DNA from: Pachyseris speciosa | Lineage: Eukaryota > Cnidaria > Anthozoa > Scleractinia > Pachyseridae | NCBI GenBank assembly: GCA_016490735.1 | Contig: JAEMWC010000269.1 | Span: 137,501 to 201,500, forward strand | Length of the DNA stretch: 64,000 nt | Reading direction: 5' to 3' | Shown here: positions 54,374 through 64,000 of the stretch, piece after piece | How the letters are laid out: every line of letters begins with the position of its first letter | Position numbering within the stretch: position 1 is the first letter of the stretch | Translations under genes and position numbers: made by a program | Notes under the pieces: model-generated | Database searches by the model: none | What the model saw: the letters and a program-made list of their open reading frames with translations, nothing else | What the model was told of the DNA's origin: nothing

Positions 54374-56656
54374 ATGGCGGCGGTTTTCTGTTCTCCCGTC
54401 GTGCAAGCGATTGATCCGAAATCCATCCACCAGATATGTTCTGGGCAGGTTGTGCTGAGCATTGCAACTGCTATGAAAGAACTTGTTGAAAATAGTCTGG
54501 ACGCGGGAGCTACAAACATTGATATCAAGCTTAAAAATCACGGCGCTGATAGTTTGGAAGTGATGGACAATGGCATCGGAGTGGAACCTCACAATTTCGA
54601 AGCGTTGACATTGAAGCATCACACCTCTAAACTCAGAGATTTCTCAGATCTGACAAGCGTGGAAACCTTTGGTTTTAGAGGAGAGGCTCTCAGCTCACTG
54701 TGTGCGTTGAGGTAATACAATGACGTGGCTGGATGAAGACAAAATAATCGTCATCAGTTTTGGCGGGAATTTGATTTTTATTTACAGTCGAACCTCTATT
54801 AAGCAGCCACCTGTTGAACAGCCACCCCTTATTAAGCGACCAGTTATCAAAGTCCAGAAATTATTGTCGTTATAAGCGGCCACCTATTTTAAGCGGTGAT
54901 GGCCACCTTTAGCAATTGGTCACCCCCATGAGTATTTTCTATGACATCTTTTTAAGTAGCCATTCAAATTTAATACACATAGTTTGGATTTGTTTGGAAA
55001 AGGCAATGACAGATAAGAGTCCAAAACAGAAAGTGGTGACAGATAAAAACTTTCAAAACTATGTTTATTATTGTCTTGACTTGATGTTTGTATTGGAATA
55101 AATTGATGTTTCTACTAAGCTTCATGCTAAATCCAGCCAAACCCCTATTAAGCAACCACCCCCTTTATCCCCAAGGGTGGCAGCTTAAAAGGTGTCTGAC
55201 TGTATCCTTTTCTATTGTATTAGCACCCTATGATATCCACATTATGGCTCTAGCTTTTGAGGATAAACTGCATAGAAGTAGGCCTGATTTTCTGGCCAAC
55301 ACGCGAGTGTTAAAGGTGATTTCCAGTCTGTACTGTGCAGTCTCAGCATCCCAATGTTTGTGAGGCTCACACGTTGGAATTCGAATCGATGTCATTCGTT
55401 ACGAACCACTTACCTTATAGTTGAGGCATTTTAAATTCTTTTCCCAACTGTTTCTTTGATTTTTACAGCTACGAAGTTGTTTTCTCTGGTGATATCGGAA
55501 AGAACGAAGCATAAAAGCTTTGCATCAACAATGGCGGTTGACATGAACTTTGAATTTACTTCATGTAAGTGATTGCGAAACATTACATTTTGTGACGTCT
55601 TACATGAATCAAAACAAAAAACGTAAACAAACTCTTGAGACTGCGCAGTACGGGCTGGAAATCACCTTTAAAGTGCACCAAAACCCCAAAATTTTTTTTT
55701 GCTAAAATAAATCTTTATACCTGTTTGAAACGCATTGCGCCTTTTTAAGCAAATCTTGACGAGTTATTTTGGGTTTTCTAGGGTGTTAAAGTTGCAAAAT
55801 CTGGCCATCGTCTGCCCCACGACCGAGTCAGAAGGGGCTTGGGTCTATTCTTGATTTGACGTCACAAACTGATTTACATCGCATTAAGTCATTGTAAACA
55901 TGCATGCAAAGCAGTTTGTGACGTCAAATCGAGAATAGACCCAAGCCCCTTCTGACTCGGTCGTGGGGCCAGATTTTGCAACTTTAACACCCTAGAAAAC
56001 TCAAAAGAACTTGACAAGATTTGCTAAAAAAGGTGCGATGCATTTCAAACAGGTGTAAAGATTTATTTTAGCGAAAAAAAAATTGGGGGCTTAGATGCAC
56101 TTTAATGGCCACTCCCTTATGTTGACGACTGTGCAAAAATAGGACTACTTATTATTGCACTTTCTAAAGTCATCCAAAATGTGTCAATGGTAAGAAATGA
56201 AATGTCATCCCAATGGTAACCATAACTTAATTTACAGGGCGCATTTTTTGGGACTATTCCACAATAGGAATACTTGGACTAGATGCCAGTCATGTTTTTT
56301 GGGACTTATTTTATTTTCAGAATAAACAGAATAACCTTATTCCAGTTATGGGGAGCAGAGATGGCACAGTGGTGAGAGCCCTCGCCTTCCACCAATGTGT
56401 CCCTGGTTCCATTCCTGGTCTCTACTTTGCTCCAAGAGGAGCAGTTCAAAAAGGAAAAAAAAGGCTCAATGCATTTTGAACTAGTTCCTCAAGTCCCAAG
56501 GGTGGCCATTATATACAGGTTCAACTGTAGTATAATATTACATTTTATTTGTTCGTATTGTAAATAGTTTATATATAGTTTTAAACATTTTTTTTATTTT
56601 GTAAATACGCAATTCAGCACTAGGCTGAATAATTTATAATAATCTATCTATCTATC

Positions 56657-56709
<53 letters not shown>

Positions 56710-59700
56710 CTAAAACAGAATAGGAATAAAAGAATAGTACCAAAGAAATGTGTCCATAGTATCCATTCTAGAAGTCAGTGTGCTTTTTCATGTCTCCACA
56801 GCAAACTCTCTGTAACAACACACCATTCTTCTCAAGCTATAGCAACAAGACTAGAATATGATTACACTGGAAAACTGCTTTCTCAGAAGCCTTGTGCCAG
56901 GGATGTAGGTACCACGGTTTCCTTGCAAGACCTGTTTTCTACCTTGCCAGTGAGACATAGAGAGTTTCTGCGTAACATCAAAAGGGAGTTTACGAAACTG
57001 GTGCATGTGTTGCAAGGTTATTGCCTTATAAGCACAGGAGTCAGGATAACATGCAGTAACCAAGTTGATAAAGGAAAGAAAACAACAGTTGTGTCCACAA
57101 ATGGAAGTGAGCAAGTCAAAGACAACATCACCTGTGTCTTTGGCCCTAAACAGGTATGTGAAGTCTTATTTTGCACATTAATGCTGCATCGTAATGCTGG
57201 AATGGACAGGTATTCTGTAGTAAATGGTGAGACCATTGCAGATATCAGCCTGATGTTTTATGGTATTGTCTATTTTTGTTATATTAGTATTGTCAATTTA
57301 GGGACAGATCATTAGAAAAAACCAGAGGGGGGAGGGGTGGGGGTGACAATTCCCATTAATGCTTGTGTTGCAAGTGGAGGTTGGGTGCACAGGGGCCAGG
57401 GGGCTGCAACTGCCATGACCCCAAGGCGGAAGAACACCCACTGGCCTACCAACCCGCAACCCAGCCACAAGCCCCACTGTGCCAAGCCACCCACTATAGA
57501 ACCCATCACACTGAAGCCAGAGGCTCAGTGGAAATAATAGTAATAATTACAAAAAAATAAATAACAAATAAAAACCCTCAACACTACTAGAACAGAATGC
57601 CAGGCAGACAACGCTGAGTACCACGCAAGCACAATGTGGCACATGAAATGACATACGCTTGCGTAGAAGCGACATACCACTGGCCATGAACCTGCCCCAT
57701 GCTCACAAACAACGCTAGAACGCTACAAAAACACTAAAATGACCACGCAATAACGCTAAATAACAACCAACATGCCAACAACACTAATGACTATTGCTCC
57801 TAGTCGTTAACTATATTAAATATGATTTAACTGAGTGTATAAAAAAAATTCCTGCAAAGGGAACTTGTCAAAAAAAAAAAAAATCCTGCAAGCAGCACTT
57901 GGTACCTAAAAAACATTCATGCAGGGGGGAAAAATTCCTGCAGACAAGTGGGCTTCAAGAAAAAATTCATGCACTAAAAATCCCCCCCCCCCCCCTCCTC
58001 CCCAGTTTTTTCTAATGGTCCATTCCTTACTCTGACACATGTTCATTGTTGTTCGTGGCTTTCAGCTGATAATGCCAAAAATTTTGAGAATATTACAGTA
58101 CCGGGCAAAAGTAAGTTGACAGTCTCTTTCGAGTCTCGAGTCTCAACTCAATCCTCGATCCTCGATTCTGATCGAGCATCGAGGAATGACTATCGAGAAT
58201 TGAGACAACAAATGAGACTCGCAAGAATCGAGAAACTAATGAGCTTGCTGCTTGACTGATTCCTCGATAGACTAATTAATAGCCAGGCTCATCACACACA
58301 CGCAACTGGGAATACAAATGAAAGATTAACCCGCAAAAGTTTCACTGATGCACAGATATTTTCCAAATAGCGTGTCAGCATGTGCAACACGTATGTCGAG
58401 CTTAGTTCGCAGTAAACAATGTGGGTTGAATTCAATTCTAAGAACCGTTGCAAAATATTGTGACCTCATGCGAAAACGTCCTTATGGCAAGCGAACAAAT
58501 AAGAGAGGGCCAGACAAGCAAGAATCGAGAAACTAATGAGCTTGCTGCTTGACTGATTCCTCGATAGACTAATTAATAGCCAGGCTCATCACACACACGC
58601 AACTGGGAATACAAATGAAAGAATCAAGAAACTAATGAGCTTGCTGCTTGACTGATTCCTCGATAGACTAATTAATAGCCAGGCTCATCACGCACACGCA
58701 ACTGGGAATACAAATGAAAGATTAACCCGCAAAAGTTTCACTGATGCACAGATATTTTCCAAATAGCGTGTCAGCATGTGCAACACGTATGTCGAGCTTA
58801 GTTCGCAGTAAACAATGTGGGTCGAATTCAATTCTAAGAACCGTTGCAAAATATTGTGACCTCATGCGAAAACGTCCTTATGGCAAGCGAACAAATAAGA
58901 GAGGGCCAGACAAGCAGAAGAAATGTTCGTTTGAATGGCGAACTGCTCTTTTGACACACATCACTTCGCCACATTCCTCTGGCTGAGACGGCTCTGATTT
59001 GCGATCTGTGGAAAAAATATGTCAGCCGTTCAAAGCAAGAGATTTTGCAACAGAATGATGGAAACTTTTGACACAAAGCTGCATTCGCGAAGCCGTTTTC
59101 AGTGATGGAAATGATTATTTGGAACAAAAATAGCGCAATTCTAAAAATACTTTCAAGTGGCACTCTCAAATTACTTTGCTTCAAGCGATGCTTGATCCGA
59201 TGCGATAGCCGCTACTGCTTTTTCTTTTTAAACAGTTCCTATTGTTGTTTCATCGAGGAGTTAACCGCTTTCTCGAAACTTGAATTGAGTATGAATAATC
59301 GAGAACGTTTCACTTCGGTGAATTTTGCAAGGATCGAGTGTCGAGCATCGAACTTGTCAAGTTTTGAGTGAATTGAGTCTCGATTCTTGACTCAATCCTC
59401 GATCCTCGATTCTTGCGAGGATTGAGTCGAGACTGTTAACTTACTTTTGCATGGTACTGTACAATGCCAGTCAAAATGCCACTCAAAATGCTGAGAATGT
59501 CCATTCTACATGTACATGTAAGTTTTGCAATTAATGTGAAAATTTTCCCATCAGAGGGAAGGAGAATTTGCCCCCATCATGCTATATGATCCTGTGACAG
59601 CTACCACACTATGTACCAACAATCAACTCATGGTACTGAAAGCCTTTGAAAAGTAGTCTGAAAGTGACAGGTATAAATTATACTGTAGTTGTAGTCTGAA

Positions 59701-62700
59701 GGCAGACTTTTTTGATATTGCACCAGCTACAGTGTAGCAACTAATGGTGTTTAGTTGAAATTTGTGTTGATTTTAAAGCATCTTTCTTTCAGGTCCAAAC
59801 ATTAGTGGCCATTGAGCAATTTATACCCTCAGAAGAGGACTGTGGTGAGCTTGGCCTTGACGCAGCAAAAATTACTGTGCAGGAAAATCTGTTCAAGATT
59901 AGTGGCTATATTTCAAAGCCAGATCATGGAATGGGACGCAGCAGTGCTGATCGTCAGTTCTTTTACATCAATAAGCGACCTTGTGATCTGAGCAAAGTTT
60001 CACGGGTCATTAATGAGGTGTACCACATGTACAACAGACATCAGTATCCATTTGTCATGTTGGATGTTTCTCTGTCAAGAGGTAAGCTGTGAACAGTGGT
60101 GTTGTGGCTGATGCTACAACCATTATCAAAGTAAAAGAGTGAGAACTGTACTCCAAATGTCAACAAGTGTCTCAAGGCAAACACTTCAGAAAGCTGCTTG
60201 CCTGTTACCAAGCACATTGATTGGTAAATTTGACAAGATTAACAAAGATGCATGTGTGGTGACCCTTTAAAGTAGAGACTGCTAGCAGTCTCTTTCTGGA
60301 TAGTAGGGAGCTCACACCAATAGTGCAGCGAGACTGGCGAAACCTGAATTGAATGCGTTGAGGGGAGACCAGGGGAGAGACAGGAGAAAAGAATTGGGAC
60401 TGCAGTCATAGCTGTAAACAACACATTCAGTGGGAAACTCTTCCCACAATTCATAACCCAATTAAAAATGATACGTAAAATCGTATATGGTTTGAACCCA
60501 GGAGTCATATCATAACTAAGTGAAGCACGATCGTCCGGGTTAGTGTAGTCCTGAGAAGGCCTGTTTGTGGTGACATTGACTGACGTTTCGACAACCTGAG
60601 CGGAAGTCATCATCAGAGTCAAGTGATTGGAGTAATGTCAGGAGATGGTATAAGTACTCTGGTCGTTGATGTGATTGGTCAACGAAGTCGTGATGTTATT
60701 GGTTGTCTGTCAGTTAAGCCGTGATGTTATTGGCTGTGAAGACTGTAAACCGTGGTTGGTGCGTTTCGATCCATCTTTTGTTAGTCAAATGTTCATAGGT
60801 GTATTGTTAGTCAAATTAGTCGGTGTGTCTATTGTTTGTCTGTTGTTGATATCGTCAATAAGTCGTTTGTAAGGTGCGGGAAGCTGTTGACAACGGTTCA
60901 GTGGTGTCTGTTCTAAGTTAGTAAACCAACTTTCCAGTGCGATCCATTGGTGGTAGTTAGTACAGTAGGTAATGCATTTAGCAGAGTCCCAGTCGATTGT
61001 GTGGTTTGTCAGTAAATGGTGCTCAGCAATGTTATTGTTGATGTCACCATTTCTCGTCACTCGTTTGTGTTCAGTCAGTCTTACATTCAAATTTCTGCCA
61101 GTCTGACTGATATAAGTGGCCTGACAGTCGCAGCATTCGATCTTGTAAACTGCTTCCTGTCTGTCCTTTGGTTCGTCTTTGTCCTTAACGTTCATCAATA
61201 ATTGTCGTAAAGTTGTGATGGGTCTGTGAGCAACACGGATATCGTAAGGTTGTAGTATCCGTGCAATGATCTCAGAAGTTCCTTTGATGTATGGTATAGT
61301 CGCTGTAGTGACTGGTGTCGGGTTAGTGTTCGTAGCGTTTGGTTCTGTCCTGTAAGTGTTGCGTCTAACAAAGTCGTGGTTGTAGACCAATCACATCAAC
61401 GACCAGAGTACTTATACCATCTCCTGACGTTACTCCAATCACTTGACTCTGATGATGACTTCCGCTCAGGTTGTTGAAACGTCAGTCAATGTCACCACAA
61501 ACAGTCCTTCTCAGGACTACACTCACCTGGACGATCGTGCTTCACTTAGTTATAAAAATGATACAGCGGTGAAATGTATCTCAAATGATGACCGATTAAT
61601 ATTCACTATGACGTTGTGCACCATTCTCACCACATTCATTAAAATAAAAAATTATGATAAACAGAGTTACGAATCCTTTGATGACAGAGATCTCAATAAT
61701 AGACTATTATGCAGTGAGACCGATTCTGACCAATCTTAATACTGTATACAGCTGTAGGTACAAGACAGGTAATGGCATCAAACTTCTTAGTTTTAAACAA
61801 AGGCAACAATTGGTCAAATCCTAAGGGTAAACACCACAGCATTACACTGGAAAAACCAATAGCCAGGGCATCTTTTCCTGATATCAGGGCTGCTACCACT
61901 ATTTCTGTCGTTTCTAAAGAACTAATCTGCAGAATAAAGCACCTAAATAGACGAAAACATCACTGAGATCTTATGTTGTGACCAAAGCTATCGTAAATTG
62001 CATGATATGAAATAGAAGATATCAACTGACATCCTGGGCACTTACCATTTACACGTTCCATCCGGGTGGAAATTCTAGGTGTAAATATTCAGTGCTGCAG
62101 CTTGTCCAAACGCAAAATGGAAAAATCACAAAATGTACTAGTATCAACTGGAAGTCTCAAAAAGAAAAGAAAAAGTGCATTGATTAAGCCGATGGCCAAT
62201 AATTTCTGAAAAGTTCCAAATGGAATGGTATGTACCATTTCATTTTCCAACCAGAATTTCCGGATATTCCGTGTAAATGGTAAGGACCCCTGTGTCAAAA
62301 AGTTTTTAAATTACCCTAGAACCTTGCCTGACAGTGGCTATATTGTTTATGAGCCTATTGGAATTTGAAGTTGCTGGTACAACAGGAAATTCGAATGTGT
62401 TGGCTTCAGCTACCACTGCAGTCCCTTTTTCTCGTGCCTCTCTCCAGTCTCTTTTCGCTTTTTCTCTTTGTCCCAGTCTTGCAGAACTGTTGCTCACTGT
62501 GCTGTTGATGGATTGTGCTTTGACTGTCCAAAAAGGGCCGGTCAACAGTCTATTTAAAAAACTATCTCCAGTAACCCTTTTCTCCCTAAGAGTGGTAAGA
62601 GTGACTTGTAAATTTTACTCTGTCTAATGCCAGACGATTTTACCCATCAAAGGGAGACCCCTTAGGAGTTAAAGGGTTAAAGTAGTAATCAAACCCCTAA

Positions 62701-64000
62701 CTTTGAAAGTTATCTGGAATGCTGCTTATGCATATGTAGTACAGTGTAGGTGAAGCTGATTTTGGCCTCAGTCAAAATGAAATTCCTTTCTCTTCTAACC
62801 CTAATTATTCTTGAAAATCATTTTGACCTGAATTTCATTTTGACCTACAGCACATACATCTTTCTATACAGTCATTATTTATTTCATAAATGTGGGTCAG
62901 TCCAGGCAACTTTTATTAACCCATTGGCACCCGTGCCGGCCAAAACCGGCCGTAAAAAACTCCCATGCTTCAAAACATTGCAACTCTCTCAATCGCACGA
63001 ATATTGCCTTAACTGTTAGTTGTGAGCACGAAATGGAATGCCCTTTAAATTTGGATATCCAATAAATGCAAGAAACGTAGCGATTTTTACCAAATATGGC
63101 CTTTTGAGTTTGGACAAGAACGAAACTGGCCGTTTTTAACGTCAAAGAGAAACAACAAAAATGCCCCTTTTTGCCTTCATGTTTTTTTAGGGAAATCATC
63201 GTCGAAAAACCAAAACTCAACCATCATAACAAAATTCAGTCCTTTTTCTAGCTTAGAAATGACTTTTTTTGTTCATATTCTTCTCCCGAGCGTAGATACA
63301 GCCTTTTGTTCCAGTGCATTCGGGCCTTCCCGACATTTTCCACATCTTGAGCGCATTGCATGCTGGGAACTTACGAGAATTTTTGACAGCGCCAGTTCCT
63401 TCCCCCAATTCTTTCACATGTAAACTAAGTCTACAGCCACTCCGACCTACCGCCAAAATTTCCTGCTCGTGGTCATCTTCAGTACACAGAAATTCCAAAA
63501 TATGTGGCGGTAGGTCGAGAAATTCATCAATAGTCGAGTCCCAAAGGTACTAAGTGTGCGACCGGCCAAATTCCCAGTTTGTCGAGTAACGAGCCAAATT
63601 CAACAACAAAGTACATCACCTTGCTCGATTCTTTGAGAAAGTGGACTCTTAGCTACCGTCACGCTTAATGATGCTCATCAGGCAGCCGCTAAAGATGAAA
63701 AATGGCTGTAAATTTAGCAGAAATCGCAAGCAAACCGAACTTGGGCCATTGCTGTCGCTTCACGGATAAAAAATAGCTACGTCAAAATGACGTTTTCAGA
63801 AACCTTGAGCCTCCAGTGGCTTAGGACAGCACCACTTTTCCCTGGTAGTTCAAATAAAGAGTCACGAATTGCTATTCATCGTTTATAGGTGGAAAATCAC
63901 TCCGAAAATGTAAAAACCTGCGGTAGTCAATGGGTTAACAAAGAAAAATAGAGGTCACGTGACCGGTCCTTTTAACACTATCCAGTGAAAATGTAAAAAC
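54374..64000 (+). CDS. PMS2: PMS2 mismatch-repair endonuclease, first three coding exons (3' partial)
   Basis: Exons 54374-54711, 56802-57153 and 59793-60081 encode about 326 residues in matching phase. The GHKL ATPase motifs are intact: [11 protein letters not shown] at 35-45 (catalytic Glu36, Mg-binding Asn40), MDNGIGV at 64-70, and [10 protein letters not shown] at 99-108. Exon 2 has [17 protein letters not shown]. Exon 3 has [18 protein letters not shown] and [14 protein letters not shown], the transducer domain. PMS2 pairs with MLH1 and nicks the new strand in mismatch repair. Exon 3 ends in phase 1 (AGA G/GTAAGC); the next expected block (VTPDKRQ) and the C-terminal endonuclease are not present up to 64000. 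ATG 54374 (GAAATGG) gives the usual N-terminus length; an in-frame ATG at 54221 would add 51 residues. Confidence 0.93.
54783..55204. mobile_element. Mariner-type element, about 420 bp, PMS2 intron 1
   Basis: Left TACAGTCGAACCTCTATTAA and right (reverse complement) TACAGTCAGACACCTTTTAA are inverted. Repeated AAGCGGCCACC / AAGCAACCACC units occur throughout. TA is the likely target duplication. A truncated relative ends near 56531 (GGTTCAACTGTA). Confidence 0.65.
55668..56105. mobile_element. 438-bp TTAA-flanked hairpin element, PMS2 intron 1
   Basis: TTAA at 55668-55671 and 56102-56105. Arms of about 180 bp share GACTCGGTCGTGGGG-type and CAAACAGGT(A/G)TAAAGATTTA sequences, with the loop near 55890. 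No coding capacity. Confidence 0.75.
56349..56440 (+). mobile_element. Head of the first SINE family
   Basis: A-box TGGCACAGTGGT (56362-56373) and B-box GGTTCCATTCC (56405-56415), diverged from the copy at 5931-6202. The body after about 56440 differs, so it is truncated. Confidence 0.65.
56643..56708. repeat. (ATCT)n then (ATT)n microsatellite
   Basis: About four ATCT units followed by about 17 ATT units in PMS2 intron 1, 95 bp before exon 2. Confidence 0.9.
58094..59461. mobile_element. 1.37-kb DNA element with internal direct repeats, PMS2 intron 2
   Basis: Left TACAGTACCGGGCAAAAGTA and right (reverse complement) TACAGTACCATGCAAAAGTA are inverted ends. Subterminal arms are rich in CTCGATCCTCGATTC. 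TA target sites are likely. The only repeated frame (58348 and 58744) has no known domain, so it is non-autonomous. Confidence 0.7.
58222..58925. repeat. Internal tandem duplication, period about 396 bp
   Basis: The segment starting AGAAACTAATGAGCTTGCTG occurs at about 58229, 58525 and 58626, and the block around TTTCACTGATGCACAGATAT occurs at about 58339 and 58735. One full unit, one short partial unit and one further full unit are present. Confidence 0.8.
60575..60625 (-). ncRNA. Hammerhead-ribozyme-like motif, Penelope element 3, 3' end
   Basis: Minus strand: CTGATGA (60616-60610), stem II GACTTCC...GGTTGTC with two mismatches, GAAA (60589-60586), then CGTCAGTCAATGTC. Confidence 0.55.
61445..61500 (+). 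ncRNA. Hammerhead-ribozyme-like motif, Penelope element 3, inverted end
   Basis: CTGATGA at 61449-61455, stem II GACTTCC...GGTTGTT, GAAA at 61476-61479, then CGTCAGTCAATGTC. It is the near-identical partner of the motif at 60575-60625. Confidence 0.55.
61554..62765. other. Unassigned stretch of the PMS2 intron
   Basis: Short open frames occur on both strands (for example 62545-62306 on -, rich in Arg/Lys/Glu/Ala). None carries a motif I recognise. No PMS2 exon is visible. Confidence 0.5.
62768..62847. mobile_element. Shortened copy of the AGGTCAAAATGAAATTC hairpin family
   Basis: GTCAAAATGAAATTCCTTTC then TCTTCTAACCCTAATTATT matches the left arm at 21840-21890. The right side (TTTGACCTGAATTTCATTTT) matches the outer right arm, so the centre is deleted. 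Confidence 0.65.
62916..63938 (-). mobile_element. TTAA-flanked element, copy D (inverted)
   Basis: TTAA at 62916-62919 and 63935-63938. It has the longest version of the shared frame: on the minus strand about 98 codons open from TAC (63552) through [15 protein letters not shown] to NMNKKSHF at 63253. The sequence after 63938 is the same host repeat that flanks copy B. Confidence 0.7.

Larger units (their letters stand above)
60507..61553 (-). mobile_element. Penelope-like element 3 (GIY-YIG part, inverted termini)
   Basis: The minus-strand frame 61390-60785 encodes the linker ([20 protein letters not shown]) and an endonuclease domain ([20 protein letters not shown], then LTEHKR). In the active motif YIG is changed to YIS and Glu to Gln, so cutting activity is doubtful. 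The reverse transcriptase is absent. About 170-180 bp at 60507-60690 recur inverted at 61385-61553, as in the other two elements. It is in the PMS2 intron after exon 3. Confidence 0.85.

Noticed and set aside
57154..57315. Extension of the PMS2 exon 2 frame beyond 57153
   Set aside because: The strong donor CAG/GTATGTG at 57153 and the in-phase continuation in exon 3 ([10 protein letters not shown]) show that this is intron.
1..64000. CRISPR arrays, operons, ribosome binding sites, phage or plasmid features
   Set aside because: The window is spliced animal DNA. The short regular repeats found are satellites, minisatellites or transposon subterminal arrays, without spacer structure or cas genes.

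Overview
This window is nuclear DNA from an animal with intron-rich genes, AT-rich introns and a heavy load of transposons. The host proteins are metazoan (TMEM143, a septin-7-type septin, NECAB, PMS2). The mobile DNA is a mix of Penelope-like elements, tRNA-derived SINEs, mariner/pogo-type MITEs and TTAA-flanked elements. I infer an anthozoan cnidarian, probably a stony coral. That is an inference from gene character and repeat content, not a database result.

Layout. 1-240 (+): the last coding stretch of an unidentified single-pass membrane protein, followed by a poly(A) signal at 619-624. 1669-12034 (-): complete TMEM143-like gene in four exons; its last intron is 7.3 kb and packed with repeats. 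13522-34736 (+): complete septin-7-type GTPase gene in fourteen exons (439 residues), divergent from TMEM143. 36731-54222 (-): complete NECAB gene (EF-hands plus C-terminal ABM-type domain) in fourteen exons. 54374 onward (+): first three coding exons of the mismatch-repair gene PMS2; the rest lies beyond the window. All exon joins were checked by reading phase, so the proteins are continuous across every listed splice junction. The PMS2 and NECAB start codons are only about 150 bp apart and head-to-head, so they probably share a promoter.

Mobile DNA. Three separate Penelope-like elements (22276-23490, 40195-41930, 60507-61553) each have an inverted copy of their own 3' end at the 5' end, and each end carries a hammerhead-ribozyme-like core. 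Four copies of one roughly 1-kb TTAA-flanked element occur at 3139, 4661, 27149 and 62916. A 3.39-kb foldback element with a 10-bp target duplication and GGATC satellites in both ends fills almost an entire NECAB intron (42854-46243) and holds nested insertions. The largest septin intron holds a 4.5-kb composite (19976-24505) with a 652-bp tandem duplication and a Penelope-like element. Many shorter hairpin MITEs and SINEs sit in the remaining introns.

The host genes do not form a pathway; they are neighbours by position only. The most unusual material is the nested transposon architecture, the ribozyme-bearing Penelope ends, the GC-AG intron in TMEM143 and the very tight PMS2/NECAB promoter. 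Exon edges come from reading frame and splice consensus only; no transcripts were available.
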